Positions 1 to 9,195 of a stretch of 64,000 nucleotides of DNA are shown here, piece after piece. How positions within the stretch are numbered: the stretch's first letter is position 1; the number at the start of each line of letters is the position of its first letter. A program made the translations under genes and the position numbers. The DNA is taken from the NCBI GenBank assembly GCA_022648165.1, contig JALCLX010000006.1, forward strand, positions 62,001-126,000, written 5' to 3'. Origin of the DNA: Ancrocorticia sp. (GTDB taxonomy: Bacteria; Actinomycetota; Actinomycetes; Actinomycetales; Actinomycetaceae). The notes beneath the pieces are model-generated. The model was not told where the DNA came from and ran no database searches. It worked only from the letters and a program-made list of their open reading frames with translations.

Positions 1-290
1 CGTTTGCGCAGGTGAGCATTCTGCTTCTTCAGATGTTTCACCTGTTCGCGCAGCTCCATGATGCGCGATATTCCAGCGAGGTTGATACCCTCATTGTGCG
101 AAAGATCTTGAATCTCAAGCAGCTTGTCAACATCCGCAAGGCTGTAGCGCCGCCCACCACCACGGGTTCGCTTCGCGGGGACCAGCCCCATCCTGTCATA
201 CTGCCGCAGAGTTTGGGCGTGCATGCCCGCCAGTTCGGCCGCAACCGAAACCGTCAGTATCGGAGCGTCACGCCCCGTCACATTCGTCAT
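1..290 (-). CDS. hspR: HspR, MerR-family heat-shock repressor (3' end outside window)
   Basis: Translating the minus strand from ATG at 290 gives MTNVTGRDAPILTVSVAAEL, followed by AGMHAQTLRQYDRMGLVPAK and a Gly/Arg-rich wing, RRYSLADVDKLLEIQDLS. This is the MerR-type winged helix of HspR, with a coiled-coil start (MELREQVKHLKKQNAHL) running off the window edge. GGAGG lies a few bases before the ATG. HspR binds HAIR operators with DnaK as co-repressor and shuts off the dnaK operon. Here it is the last visible gene of dnaK-grpE-dnaJ-murT-gatD-hspR, 18 bp after gatD, and a HAIR site lies upstream of dnaK. The gene is partial only because the window starts here. Confidence 0.9.
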   Translation of the reverse strand, partial: MTNVTGRDAPILTVSVAAELAGMHAQTLRQYDRMGLVPAKRTRGGGRRYSLADVDKLLEIQDLSHNEGINLAGISRIMELREQVKHLKKQNAHLRK

Positions 291-308
291 GTCACCCTCC
301 TTCTCTTC

Positions 309-1058
309 TCAGTTCTGATCCTCGGCACCACACACGGCCAGCCGTTCGGATCGCAGCTCCGCCACGCCCGGCACTTCGAGTGGTTCTAGTGCACCAAGTA
401 CCTGCGATAACAGATAATCAGCCAACTCCGGATTGCGTGCAAGTGCAGGACCGTGCATATACGTCCCGATCACACTGCCCTGTACCGCACCCTCGTAGCG
501 TGGTTCCGGCTCTGGAAGATTCGGATCGAACGCGCCATTGCCAGCACCGTAGAGCACGCGCCCCAATGGTTGCGCCGCACTGCCCAGAGTGGTTCCACCT
601 CCGTGGTTTTCAAATCCGGTGAGGCGCTGCGTGAGCCCCGAGACGAGAGGAGTGGATACAAGTTCGCCGATCGCGCGTTTGCCGCGCGGACGGGTCACCA
701 CGTCCAGAAGCCCGAGCCCAGCGACAATCCTGCCGGCTGCATCGGTGTATTCGGTGCCCAGAACCTGCAGCGCTGCGCAGATTGCGAGTACGGGGGCTCC
801 CCGCTCCGCAGCGACCGCGAGGCCGTTAGACACTCGCATACGTGCTGCGGCTATCGCCTGAGCAGAATCTTCGCCGCCACCCAACGTATAGATATCCAGG
901 CTGGAAGGAACTGCGCTCCCGAGATCGATCTGGACGATCTCTGCCGCCACGCCACGCCTCCGCGCGCGTTCGGCGAGCACAATGGCATTACCACCATCGC
1001 CGTATGTTCCGAGCACCGCCGGGTAGACCACTCCGATGCGCAGAGTTGACTCACTCAT
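309..1058 (-). CDS. gatD: Lipid II isoglutaminyl synthase, glutamine amidotransferase subunit GatD
   Basis: 249 aa from ATG 1058 (MSESTLRIGVVYPAVLGTYG). It is a class I glutamine-amidotransferase-like domain of the GatD/CobQ type. The nucleophile sits in LAICAALQVLG at Cys94, the same number as the catalytic Cys of characterised GatD, and a late His is in GTYMHGPALARNPELADYLL. GatD releases ammonia from glutamine for MurT, which amidates D-Glu of lipid II to D-isoglutamine in the cytoplasm. The start overlaps the end of murT by 8 bp, so translation is probably coupled. An upstream in-frame start at 1103 exists but would extend far into murT. Confidence 0.9.
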   Translation of the reverse strand: MSESTLRIGVVYPAVLGTYGDGGNAIVLAERARRRGVAAEIVQIDLGSAVPSSLDIYTLGGGEDSAQAIAAARMRVSNGLAVAAERGAPVLAICAALQVLGTEYTDAAGRIVAGLGLLDVVTRPRGKRAIGELVSTPLVSGLTQRLTGFENHGGGTTLGSAAQPLGRVLYGAGNGAFDPNLPEPEPRYEGAVQGSVIGTYMHGPALARNPELADYLLSQVLGALEPLEVPGVAELRSERLAVCGAEDQN

Positions 1059-2337
1059 GGTCCGCCTCCTCTGCCAATCTTTCCAGTTCCCGCTTGAGAT
1101 CACGGAATGCCGTGTAATTCGCTAGAACCTCCACGGCCCCCGGTTGGAACTTCTCAATCGCATCCAGAAGGCTGCGAACTACGCGGCACGGCAGCTGCGC
1201 GTACTCCAGCCGTACGGCTAAATCTGCCGCACGCTCGCCAGAAGCGATGATTGAGCCTACGTTTGCCTTCTTTAAGGCCGCAAAGTCCACATCCCACAAC
1301 CAGGAAAGATCCTCGCCGTCTGGAACCTGGCCATTCACTGCGATCACGAGTTGCGGCACACTGGGCGTCACCATTGTCATCGCCTCTTGCCAACCTGCCG
1401 GGTTCTTGGCCACGAGCAGGCGCACGGAGCGCCCGTCAACGTCGTAGACCTGATACCGGCCGGCCACACCTGTGACGTTGTGGAGCGCCCGTGCCACGGC
1501 GGCCGAAGTGACGCCTAAGCGCAGCGCAGCAACTGCCGCCTGTGCCGCATTGCCACGGTTGGCACGCCCGGGAAGCCCCGGAGCAATCCGAATTCGGGTC
1601 CCGTTTGTCCCCACGAGCAAGAAACGCCCGGTGGGCTCAACGTCTGAAATGGTCCAATCCGGGTCAGGGCGCGCATAGACATCCGAACCTTCCACGCGCC
1701 ACTCGTCCCCATCGCGAATCACTACTGTGCCCGTGCGCGGGAATACGGCAGAATCCGCAAGCCAGGGAGCGCCAACGGACACCCATTCCACGTGGTGCGC
1801 ATCCCACGCAGCAGACGCGATCAGGGGATCGTCACAATTTGCGACGACGACGGCGTGCGGCGCGTTGTCCACCGCCTCGCGGATACGATTTTCTACAACG
1901 CCGATCTCGCCGATGCGATCCAGCTGGTCGCGAGACAGATTCAGCAAGACAATGGCGTGCGGATCAGTCGCTTTCACGATCCGCGGCAGATGCATCTCAT
2001 CTACCTCCAGCGCGCAGTATCGCGCGTCCGGATTCTTCATCAATGCGGTCACGATCCCAGTAGTCATATTGTCGCCATTCTGGTTCGTGGCAACAGGTCC
2101 CAGAGAGCGCAATGCCTCCGCCACGAATTTCGTGGTGGAGGACTTCCCGTTCGTACCCGTTATCAAAACGATCTCTTTGCCGGCTGCAAGTTGGTGGAGC
2201 AGGTCGGGAGCGATGCGCAATGCAACTTCGCCCCCAACCATGCCACCCGCTCCGCGTCCCAGCATCCTGGATAACGCAGACGCGGCGCGGCCCGCAAAGC
2301 ATGCGAAATTCGCACGCCACGTGAGTTTCTGAGACAC
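1051..2337 (-). CDS. murT: Lipid II isoglutaminyl synthase, Mur-ligase-like subunit MurT
   Basis: 428 aa, GTG start at 2337 preceded by a GGAGAGG-type ribosome site. The Mur ligase ATP loop GTNGKSSTTK is at residues 61-70 and the C-terminus has the DUF1727 type. MurT activates the gamma-carboxyl of D-Glu in lipid II with ATP and takes ammonia from GatD. In characterised homologues a Cys4 zinc ribbon interrupts the middle domain. The equivalent stretch here (about residues 199-225, FPRTGTVV...RVEGSDVYARPDPDW) keeps the framework but has none of the four cysteines. It lies 63 bp after dnaJ on the same strand, inside the stress operon. Confidence 0.9.
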   Translation of the reverse strand: MSQKLTWRANFACFAGRAASALSRMLGRGAGGMVGGEVALRIAPDLLHQLAAGKEIVLITGTNGKSSTTKFVAEALRSLGPVATNQNGDNMTTGIVTALMKNPDARYCALEVDEMHLPRIVKATDPHAIVLLNLSRDQLDRIGEIGVVENRIREAVDNAPHAVVVANCDDPLIASAAWDAHHVEWVSVGAPWLADSAVFPRTGTVVIRDGDEWRVEGSDVYARPDPDWTISDVEPTGRFLLVGTNGTRIRIAPGLPGRANRGNAAQAAVAALRLGVTSAAVARALHNVTGVAGRYQVYDVDGRSVRLLVAKNPAGWQEAMTMVTPSVPQLVIAVNGQVPDGEDLSWLWDVDFAALKKANVGSIIASGERAADLAVRLEYAQLPCRVVRSLLDAIEKFQPGAVEVLANYTAFRDLKRELERLAEEADHE

Positions 2338-2400
2338 CGTGTCTACCTCTCCATTCTGAGCTCGCGCAAGCTCCTCGATGACTCTACATCGCGGCAGTCA

Positions 2401-3408
2401 TCACAATGCCGCCATGTCTCGGAAGTCTGCCCGCGGATCGAATTCCCGCGTAGCCGCTGCAAACAACTGTGCAGCCTTTCGCGCATCCGAGGACATATTC
2501 TTGGGCACCACTACCTTAAGCCGCACGTAGAGATCTCCACGACCGCGCTTGCGGTCAGTAAGCCCATGGCCCTTGACACGCAATAGCTTCTCAGAGGAGG
2601 ACCCAGCGGGAATCCTCACTTGAACAGGCTTTCCATCGAGGGTGGGAACTTCCACCGCGCCGCCCAGCGCTGCCTCTCCAAATGAGATGGGAAGATTGAC
2701 GTACACGTCCTTTCCCCGCACCTCATAGACCGGATGCGGCTCCACATGGACAGTGACGATAATGTCGCCCGGTGCGCCGCCACCCATGCCAGGATTGCCG
2801 CGCCCACCAATACGTATCCGCTGGCCATCAGCCACGCCAGGCGGAATTTTCGCGGTCACAGACTTGCCGCGCACAGTCGTAAGTTTCACAGTGGTACCGG
2901 CCACAGCCTGCCGCAATGAGATCGACACGGAGGCCTTGATGTCCGCGCCACGTTCCGGACGCCGCGCCGAACCGAAACCGAAGCGGCTGGCGGTGTGCGC
3001 TCCACCCGCTGGTGAACCGCCGAACATCGAAAAGATATCGTCGTACCCCGATCCTCCATTCGAACTGGAGAAATGGACGTTTCCACCGCCGAACATCTGG
3101 GAGAGAATGTCTTCGAAACCGCCTGTTGTACCCGTTGCGCCATCTCCGGCGGAGAAGCGGGCTCCACCACCGGCGAATTGCCGCAGTGCATCATATTGTT
3201 TGCGGTCTTGCGCGTTGGACAAGACCTGGTAGGCCTCACCGATCTCCTTGAACCGCTCCTCAGCAGCCTTGTTGCCCGGGTTGCGGTCAGGATGGTACTT
3301 GCGCGCTAGCTTCCGGTACGCCTTCTTGATCTCGTCATCGGAGGCGTTCTTGGATACGCCGAGTGCCTTGTAAAAGTCTTTCTCAATCCAATCCTGGCTT
3401 GCCGCCAT
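2401..3408 (-). CDS. dnaJ: DnaJ/CbpA-type Hsp40 co-chaperone without zinc finger
   Basis: 335 aa. A J domain (about residues 8-75) carries the HPD motif at 39-41 ([11 protein letters not shown]), then comes a Gly/Phe/Ser-rich linker (about 80-150) and two C-terminal substrate-binding domains. The four CxxCxGxG zinc repeats of classic DnaJ are absent, so this is a type II (CbpA-like) Hsp40. It delivers clients to DnaK and stimulates its ATPase. AAGGGAGGTGAGG precedes the ATG. It follows grpE after a 66-bp gap that holds a strong hairpin. Confidence 0.95.
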   Translation of the reverse strand: MAASQDWIEKDFYKALGVSKNASDDEIKKAYRKLARKYHPDRNPGNKAAEERFKEIGEAYQVLSNAQDRKQYDALRQFAGGGARFSAGDGATGTTGGFEDILSQMFGGGNVHFSSSNGGSGYDDIFSMFGGSPAGGAHTASRFGFGSARRPERGADIKASVSISLRQAVAGTTVKLTTVRGKSVTAKIPPGVADGQRIRIGGRGNPGMGGGAPGDIIVTVHVEPHPVYEVRGKDVYVNLPISFGEAALGGAVEVPTLDGKPVQVRIPAGSSSEKLLRVKGHGLTDRKRGRGDLYVRLKVVVPKNMSSDARKAAQLFAAATREFDPRADFRDMAAL

Positions 3409-3429
3409 GACGCCTCACCTCCCTTAAGG

Positions 3430-3461
3430 GGTGTGCGCTACCTCGATCGGTAGCGCACACC
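3430..3461 (-). promoter_or_regulatory. Intercistronic hairpin between grpE and dnaJ
   Basis: A perfect inverted repeat with 13-bp arms (GGTGTGCGCTACC and its complement) and a 6-nt loop TCGATC. No T-run follows in the direction of transcription, so it is unlikely to be a full intrinsic terminator. It may be an RNA processing or stability element that sets dnaJ expression relative to dnaK-grpE. A second small palindrome, CCCTTAAGGG, lies between it and the dnaJ ribosome site. Confidence 0.6.
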
Positions 3462-3474
3462 ATGTGATTGAGAA

Positions 3475-4161
3475 TCATTCCGGGGAAACTACTCCCACCC
3501 GTGCGGGCCGCAGTAGCTTTTCTCCTTGCCGATAGCCCGGTTGGATCAACGTACCCACCGTTTCCTCCGTAGCATCGGGTGATGTTTGATGCAGAAGCGC
3601 CTCGTGAACTTGGGGATCAAAAACGTCCCCGACCGCCCCGAAGCGCTCTACCTTGAAATTAGTCTTGAGCGTGGCTTCGATCTTTTCGGCAATCTGCCCG
3701 ATCGGACCAACGAGGTCACCGTGTTCGCGCGCCAAAGCGATGTCATCAAGCACTGGCAGCAGCGCCTCAATCACTGTCGCCTGGCCCTCCTCACGCCGCA
3801 GCACGCCGTCCTGCTTTGAGCGGCGCACATACGCGTTGTATTCCTGGCTCAGGTTGTAGTAATCAGCGTTCGCGCGTGCCAGCTGATCCTTCATATCGCC
3901 GATGGTCTTCATCGCCTCTGTGAGAGGATCACTTGCTGCTTCGGCAGATTCTTCCTCGGTGGATTCATCTGGGCTTTCGGCGCTCGGTGCACTGTCCCCA
4001 CTTGGGGAGATCTCCGCGCTATCAACACTCGCAGATTCTTCCGCCACGGTGTCAGGTTCTTCAGATGCCTCCGTGTGATCGATGCCCGCCTCTGGCGCGC
4101 TGGCACCTTCGGGCGTAACGTCCTCAGGTTCCAGCGCGTCGTCGGTGTTGTCAGCACTCAC
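3475..4161 (-). CDS. grpE: GrpE nucleotide exchange factor
   Basis: 228 aa. The first ~85 residues are an acidic, Ser/Glu/Ala-rich unstructured extension. A long coiled coil follows (about 85-145, [20 protein letters not shown] onward), then the beta-domain with [20 protein letters not shown]. GrpE exchanges ADP on DnaK. The GTG start overlaps the dnaK stop (GTGA), indicating tight coupling. The N-terminal extension is longer than in enteric GrpE, as is common in actinobacteria. Confidence 0.95.
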   Translation of the reverse strand: MSADNTDDALEPEDVTPEGASAPEAGIDHTEASEEPDTVAEESASVDSAEISPSGDSAPSAESPDESTEEESAEAASDPLTEAMKTIGDMKDQLARANADYYNLSQEYNAYVRRSKQDGVLRREEGQATVIEALLPVLDDIALAREHGDLVGPIGQIAEKIEATLKTNFKVERFGAVGDVFDPQVHEALLHQTSPDATEETVGTLIQPGYRQGEKLLRPARVGVVSPE

Positions 4162-6029
4162 TTGTTATCATCCTCGTCTACGATTTCAGCGTCGACGACG
4201 TCGTCATCCGAATTCATGCCCGCTTTAGCCGCGTCCGTGAATCCCTCCGTAGGAGCACCCTGCGGCGCCCCGGACTGCGTGTCCTTATAGAGCGCCTGGC
4301 CGATGGCTTGAGCTTTTTCATTGAGCTCGTCCAGCGCGGACTTCACAGCCGCCGTGTCCTCGCCCTTCAGCGCCTCACGGACCTTATCAGCCGCTTCCTT
4401 CACCTCGGTAGAAACAGAATCCGGCAGCTTCTCCGCGTTGTCCTTCAAGAGCTGATCAATCGAATAGACCGTCTGCTCTGCCAGGTTGCGGGTATCGGCT
4501 TCTTCCTTCCGCTTCTGATCCTCAGCCGCGTTGGCCTCAGCTTCCTTCACCATGCGGTCAATTTCTTCCTTCGAAAGCGCAGATCCTCCGGTGATCGTCA
4601 TCGACTGCTCCTTGCCTGTGGCCTTGTCCTTCGCGGAGACGTGCACAATGCCATTCGCGTCGATATCGAAGGTCACTTCGATCTGAGGTACACCACGGGG
4701 AGCCGGGGCAATACCGGTCAGATCAAACGTTCCAAGTGGCTTGTTATCGCGCGTGAACTGACGTTCGCCCTGGAACACCTGGATGGAGACCGATGGTTGG
4801 TTATCCTCGGCCGTAGAGAACACTTCCGAACGCTTGGTCGGAATAGCAGTGTTGCGCTCAATCAGCTTCGTCATGATGCCACCCTTGGTTTCGATACCAA
4901 GCGAAAGCGGCGTCACATCGATGAGCAGCACGTCCTTGCGGTCACCCGTAATGACGCCAGACTGCAGAGCAGCACCAACTGCCACCACTTCGTCCGGGTT
5001 GACGCCCTTGTTCGGCTCGCGGCCGCCTGTGAGCTCCTTGACAACTTCGGTAACGGCCGGCATACGGGTAGATCCACCAACCAGCACCACGTGATCGATA
5101 TCGGCCACCTTGATGCCCGAATCGCGAATCACGTTGTGGAACGGGTTCTTGGTACGCTCCAGCAGGTCCTTGGTCATCTCTTCGAACTTGGCACGCGTCA
5201 ACGTTTCATCCACGTGAATTGGGCCAGAATCCGACATTGAGATGTACGGGAGCGAGATGGACGTGGTCGTAGCAGAAGAAAGCTCCTTCTTCGCCTTCTC
5301 TGCCGCCTCACGCAAACGCTGCAGCGCGATCTTGTCCTTGGACAGATCCACACCCGAAGACGCCTTGACCTGACCAACCAGCCAATCGACAATGCGCTGG
5401 TCCCAATCGTCGCCACCCAAGTGGTTGTCGCCAGATGTGGCCTTTACCTGAATCGTGGAAAAGCCGTCGTCATCCTTACCGACCTCCAGCAACGACACAT
5501 CAAACGTACCGCCGCCCAGGTCGAAGACCAGGATATCCTCGTCTTCCTTACCCTTTTCGAGGCCATACGCCAAAGCTGCCGCCGTCGGCTCATTCACAAT
5601 ACGCTGCACGTTCAAACCCGCGATCGCGCCGGCATCCTTCGTTGCCTGACGCTGCGCATCATTGAAGTATGCCGGAACCGTAATGACGGCGTCCGTTACT
5701 GGCTCGCCCAAATATGCTTCCGCATCTTTCTTCAGTTTCTGAAGAATGAACGCCGAGATCTGCTGCGGTGTGTACGTCTTGCCATCAATGGTGACGGTCC
5801 AATCCGTTCCCATGTGGCGCTTGACGGAAGAAATAGTACGATCAACGTTCGTCACCGCTTGGCGCTTTGCCACTTCGCCGACCACAACTTCGCCGGTCTT
5901 CAAGAAACCAACAACCGACGGCGTAGTCCGTGATCCTTCCGAATTAGCAATAACGGTGGGCTCCCCACCTTCGAGGACGGCCACGCACGAATTCGTTGTG
6001 CCAAGGTCAATGCCTACTGCACGTGTCAT
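4158..6029 (-). CDS. dnaK: Hsp70 chaperone DnaK
   Basis: 623 aa starting [20 protein letters not shown]. The nucleotide-binding domain has the phosphate loops IDLGTTNS and [13 protein letters not shown] and the signature [11 protein letters not shown]. The linker [19 protein letters not shown] leads to the substrate-binding domain and a charged lid, ending in the acidic tail [16 protein letters not shown]. It is an ATP-dependent folding chaperone and the co-repressor of HspR. AAAAGGAGC lies upstream of the ATG. It is the first gene of the operon. Confidence 0.98.
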   Translation of the reverse strand: MTRAVGIDLGTTNSCVAVLEGGEPTVIANSEGSRTTPSVVGFLKTGEVVVGEVAKRQAVTNVDRTISSVKRHMGTDWTVTIDGKTYTPQQISAFILQKLKKDAEAYLGEPVTDAVITVPAYFNDAQRQATKDAGAIAGLNVQRIVNEPTAAALAYGLEKGKEDEDILVFDLGGGTFDVSLLEVGKDDDGFSTIQVKATSGDNHLGGDDWDQRIVDWLVGQVKASSGVDLSKDKIALQRLREAAEKAKKELSSATTTSISLPYISMSDSGPIHVDETLTRAKFEEMTKDLLERTKNPFHNVIRDSGIKVADIDHVVLVGGSTRMPAVTEVVKELTGGREPNKGVNPDEVVAVGAALQSGVITGDRKDVLLIDVTPLSLGIETKGGIMTKLIERNTAIPTKRSEVFSTAEDNQPSVSIQVFQGERQFTRDNKPLGTFDLTGIAPAPRGVPQIEVTFDIDANGIVHVSAKDKATGKEQSMTITGGSALSKEEIDRMVKEAEANAAEDQKRKEEADTRNLAEQTVYSIDQLLKDNAEKLPDSVSTEVKEAADKVREALKGEDTAAVKSALDELNEKAQAIGQALYKDTQSGAPQGAPTEGFTDAAKAGMNSDDDVVDAEIVDEDDNK

Positions 6030-6152
6030 ATGATGATGCTCCTTTTAAGTGATTACTGACAATGTTCTGTTGAGATAGCTCCGGGCAATCCCGAAGCGCT
6101 ACCCCTCAAGTGTGGCGCATCGGAGAACTTATGTCCACCCGACTCTGCCATT

Positions 6153-6173
6153 CTTGAGTCCAACTAACTCAAC
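6153..6173. promoter_or_regulatory. HAIR operator (HspR-binding inverted repeat)
   Basis: CTTGAGT-N7-ACTCAAC, differing from the consensus CTTGAGT-N7-ACTCAAG at the last base only. It lies about 125 bp upstream of the dnaK start and about 190 bp upstream of the divergent DUF4921 gene. With hspR at the end of the same operon it gives the standard negative feedback loop of actinobacterial heat shock. The 6030-6361 gap holds this site and no gene. Confidence 0.85.
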
Positions 6174-6361
6174 TTTGGATATGTGTTTTCTATTCCCACG
6201 TGTGGTGGATTTGCGAAAAAAGTGCGACAAAACACCTGCAAAGCAGGCGTTCATTCTTTCCATTTGCCAGTGAGACCAGCACCATGGCACCACAATTCGC
6301 GTTAGGCTGGAAGATAGCAGCGCGGCAACGCACGCCGCGAAACCAATTAGAGGCCCAACAG

Positions 6362-7699
6362 ATGCACCAAAAACAACCACCCGCACCCATTCCCGCTCAG
6401 CTGACTCGCATGGCGGATGGCACAATCAAACAACTCAATCCTTTCTCTGGTACAGAAGTTTGGACAGTACCGGGCCGCGCGAATCGGCCGTTTGGCGCCA
6501 CCCCGCCAAATCCGCAACCCATCACGGACGTGGGGCGCGCCTGTTCGTTCTGTCCGGACCGGATCCTCGAAACCCCACCCGAAAAAGCCCGAATAGTACA
6601 CAAAGCCAATGGGGAAGCGAAAATCCTACGGGATGTTGCCGTTGATGACCTCGCAGAGCCCTGGGAATTCCGCCGGATCCCCAATCTTTTCGAGATTGTC
6701 TCCTATGACTACTGGGTTAAGAACTATGACTACCAGATGCCTACCGCGGCGCGCGCCCGGATGGAACGGTACATTTCCGATCCTGCGGGCCGGGCACACG
6801 TGCTCGCCGTCGTTGAGGCGAAAGCACGGGCCGGGCACATGGATCGTGCGGAGTGGGACGCACTCGACGAATACGAACGCCTACAACTGGCACTCCCGTT
6901 CTTCGGTGGGGGGCACGATTTGATTGTTGCACGCCGCCACTACGTTGATGGCGCAACTGACGATTCGCAGCTTGCCTCCGCCGGCACGCTCAGTCCCGAC
7001 GAGCATTTCTGGTACATGCAGTTGACCGTTGACGCGATGCACGATTTGTACGAGCAATGCCGTTACGTCCGGTACGTGCAAGTGTTCCAAAACTGGTTGA
7101 AACCGGCCGGAGCCTCATTCGATCACCTTCACAAACAGCTCGTGGCGATCGACGAGCGCACGGTGAACGTACGCATGGAAACACCGAAGGTCCGGGAGAA
7201 TCCAAACTATTACAACGAGGCCTGCCTCAATTATGCTGCGCAACAGAATCTGGTGATCGCTGAGAACAAGAACGCGATAGCCATCGCGGGCTTCGGGCAT
7301 CGCTATCCCACTCTCGAAGTGTGGAGCCGATCCGCGGCCTGCCAGCCTTGGGAACACACTCCAGACGAACTGCGCGATGTATCCGATCTGCTCCATGCCA
7401 TTCACGCGGCCACCGGAACCCATATCCCGACGAACGAGGAGTGGTATTGCAAGCCGCCGGACCTGGACGTTCCTATGCCGTGGCGCATCCACCTCAAGTG
7501 GCGCGTGTCCACGCTTGCCGGCTTCGAAGGCGGCACCAAGATCTATGTCAACACAATTGACCCTTGGAGCCTGCGAGATCGCGTAGTCCCAAAGCTGCTG
7601 GAGTTACGGGCGGAAGGAAAAATCGCCAGTGACATTACTATTGCCACCGAATGCGCGTGCCATCCGAACCCCTTGCGATACAACCCAAACCTGCAATAG
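6362..7699 (+). CDS. DUF4921-type, GalT-like (HIT superfamily) protein
   Basis: About 445 aa from ATG 6362 (GAGG eight bases before it); an in-frame ATG at 6284 and a later one at 6410 (MADGTIKQLNPFSGTEVWTV) are alternatives. The sequence resembles the actinobacterial DUF4921 family related to galactose-1-phosphate uridylyltransferase. ACSFCPD near residue 60 is a possible metal site, and SFDHLHKQLVAID near residue 253 carries the HxHxQ active-site pattern of GalT. A nucleotidyl- or phosphoryl-transfer reaction on a sugar phosphate is likely, but the substrate is unknown. It is divergent from dnaK across the HAIR-containing gap. Confidence 0.75.
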   Translation: MHQKQPPAPIPAQLTRMADGTIKQLNPFSGTEVWTVPGRANRPFGATPPNPQPITDVGRACSFCPDRILETPPEKARIVHKANGEAKILRDVAVDDLAEPWEFRRIPNLFEIVSYDYWVKNYDYQMPTAARARMERYISDPAGRAHVLAVVEAKARAGHMDRAEWDALDEYERLQLALPFFGGGHDLIVARRHYVDGATDDSQLASAGTLSPDEHFWYMQLTVDAMHDLYEQCRYVRYVQVFQNWLKPAGASFDHLHKQLVAIDERTVNVRMETPKVRENPNYYNEACLNYAAQQNLVIAENKNAIAIAGFGHRYPTLEVWSRSAACQPWEHTPDELRDVSDLLHAIHAATGTHIPTNEEWYCKPPDLDVPMPWRIHLKWRVSTLAGFEGGTKIYVNTIDPWSLRDRVVPKLLELRAEGKIASDITIATECACHPNPLRYNPNLQ

Positions 7700-7723
7700 G
7701 TTCCGCTTTTCCCAACGGCCACT

Positions 7724-7759
7724 ACAGGCTATGTGCAAGTCACAGGCTATGCGCAAGTC
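7724..7759. repeat. Tandem 18-bp repeat, two copies
   Basis: Two adjacent copies of ACAGGCTATGYGCAAGTC with one mismatch, at 7724-7741 and 7742-7759. They lie in the short convergent space after the DUF4921 gene and run into the last codons of the MFS gene. It looks like a local duplication; no function is evident. Confidence 0.6.
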
Positions 7760-9048
7760 ACCACGCGGTTGGCCCGCGCTACAGGCGTGAACCACATCGC
7801 CAGCGCCGCCACCAGGGCCATCGCTAAGAATGTGTACAACGCGGGCACGATGCCGACGATCCCTGCGAACCAGCCAGAAAGCATGGCACCGATGGGCATG
7901 GCGCCCCACACCGCGAAACGGAATGTGGCGTTGAGCCGCCCGAGTAGCGGCAACGGGCAGATACGCTGGCGCAGGCTGAGCTGCACGATGTTGTAGACCG
8001 TCTGGAAAAACGACGCGATAAAACCTACGAGCACCAGTATGAGCCACGCGTGCCTACCCGCGAGCACCGCCAACGGCATTCCGAAATTCACGCAGGCAGC
8101 CACCGTATTGAACAACGCGATTGTGTGCCCTTCGCCAATATTGCGAACGATTCGCCGATTTGCCATGGCTCCCAGTACTCCGCCGATCGCGCCTACGGAT
8201 AACAACGTTCCGAAAGCCTGAGCGCTCATACCCAATTCGCGCAATGCTAACAGTGGCATGAGCGTCCATACGCCTTGGCCAAACAGCCCAGCCGCCGCTA
8301 TACACACGAAGAGTGGTCCAAGAAGCGGTTCTCCTCGAACGTAGTCGATACCTTCCCTGACCTCACTCCACAGTTTCACTCCGGGGCGTTTCCGTGGTGG
8401 TTCCTCACGTCCCGGAATCGTGGCCACAGCCGTTGCCGATATCGCCAGAGTCCCTGCGGTGACCATCAACGTAGTGGGAGCGGTCATGAGGCCGATGAGC
8501 CACCCGCCGATGCCTGGTCCGCCCACCCGAGCCACTTGCACGGATGCCTCCATCCGGCCATTCGCTTGACCAATCTGCGTATTGTGCACGATAGCTGGCA
8601 CAAACGATTGATAAGCAACGTCAAAAAACACCGTTCCAAAACCGAAAACCGCAACTACCGCCATGAGGTGATAGATCGAAAGCTCTCCAAACCACCAGGC
8701 CAAGGGAACCGTAGCCAGTGCAACCGCACGTACAATATCCGCTGTTATCATCGTGCGGCGTTTGCGCCAGCGATCTACCCACGCACCCGCAGGCAAGCCG
8801 ATCAGCAGGAATGCAATGGTCTGCAGACCGTTGAGCAATCCCACCTGCGCCGAACTTGCGTGCAGTACCACAATCGCGGTTGTTGTGAACGCCAGGCCCG
8901 CAACTTGGAAACCAAACTGGCTGGCGGTTTCCCCGATCCACAGGTGGTTGAAGGCCGTATTCCGGTTCAAGCTTTCTGGGGGGATGAGCCGTTCCGGTGC
9001 GGCGGGAACAGGGCGTTGCTCTGCGCGATGGGAGGCAAAATGCGGCAC
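7747..9048 (-). CDS. MFS transporter, EntS-like exporter subfamily
   Basis: 433 aa, GTG start. Twelve hydrophobic segments are visible from about residue 35 (FNHLWIGETASQFGFQVAGL) to the end. The cytoplasmic loop signature appears as GLPAGAWVDRWRKRRTMITA (about 85-105). The type matches MFS_3 exporters of the enterobactin-exporter or macrolide-efflux kind. The substrate cannot be told from the sequence, and neighbours give no pathway link. The weak ribosome site (AAAG) leaves the start uncertain. Confidence 0.85.
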   Translation of the reverse strand: MPHFASHRAEQRPVPAAPERLIPPESLNRNTAFNHLWIGETASQFGFQVAGLAFTTTAIVVLHASSAQVGLLNGLQTIAFLLIGLPAGAWVDRWRKRRTMITADIVRAVALATVPLAWWFGELSIYHLMAVVAVFGFGTVFFDVAYQSFVPAIVHNTQIGQANGRMEASVQVARVGGPGIGGWLIGLMTAPTTLMVTAGTLAISATAVATIPGREEPPRKRPGVKLWSEVREGIDYVRGEPLLGPLFVCIAAAGLFGQGVWTLMPLLALRELGMSAQAFGTLLSVGAIGGVLGAMANRRIVRNIGEGHTIALFNTVAACVNFGMPLAVLAGRHAWLILVLVGFIASFFQTVYNIVQLSLRQRICPLPLLGRLNATFRFAVWGAMPIGAMLSGWFAGIVGIVPALYTFLAMALVAALAMWFTPVARANRVVTCA

Positions 9049-9195
9049 AATGCGTCACTTTCACAAAGGGGAACGTGGAGATACGGCATCGCTATGATGC
9101 CGCCACTACCTCGATACTAACCCCACAGCGCTCACGTCCATTTCGTCACTGCCTGACCTGCACATCGATACAATTGAGCAGTCGAAAGGGAGGAC

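Noticed and set aside
4308-5240. 310-aa open frame opposite dnaK
   Set aside because: Exact antisense of a highly conserved gene; no domain and no ribosome site.
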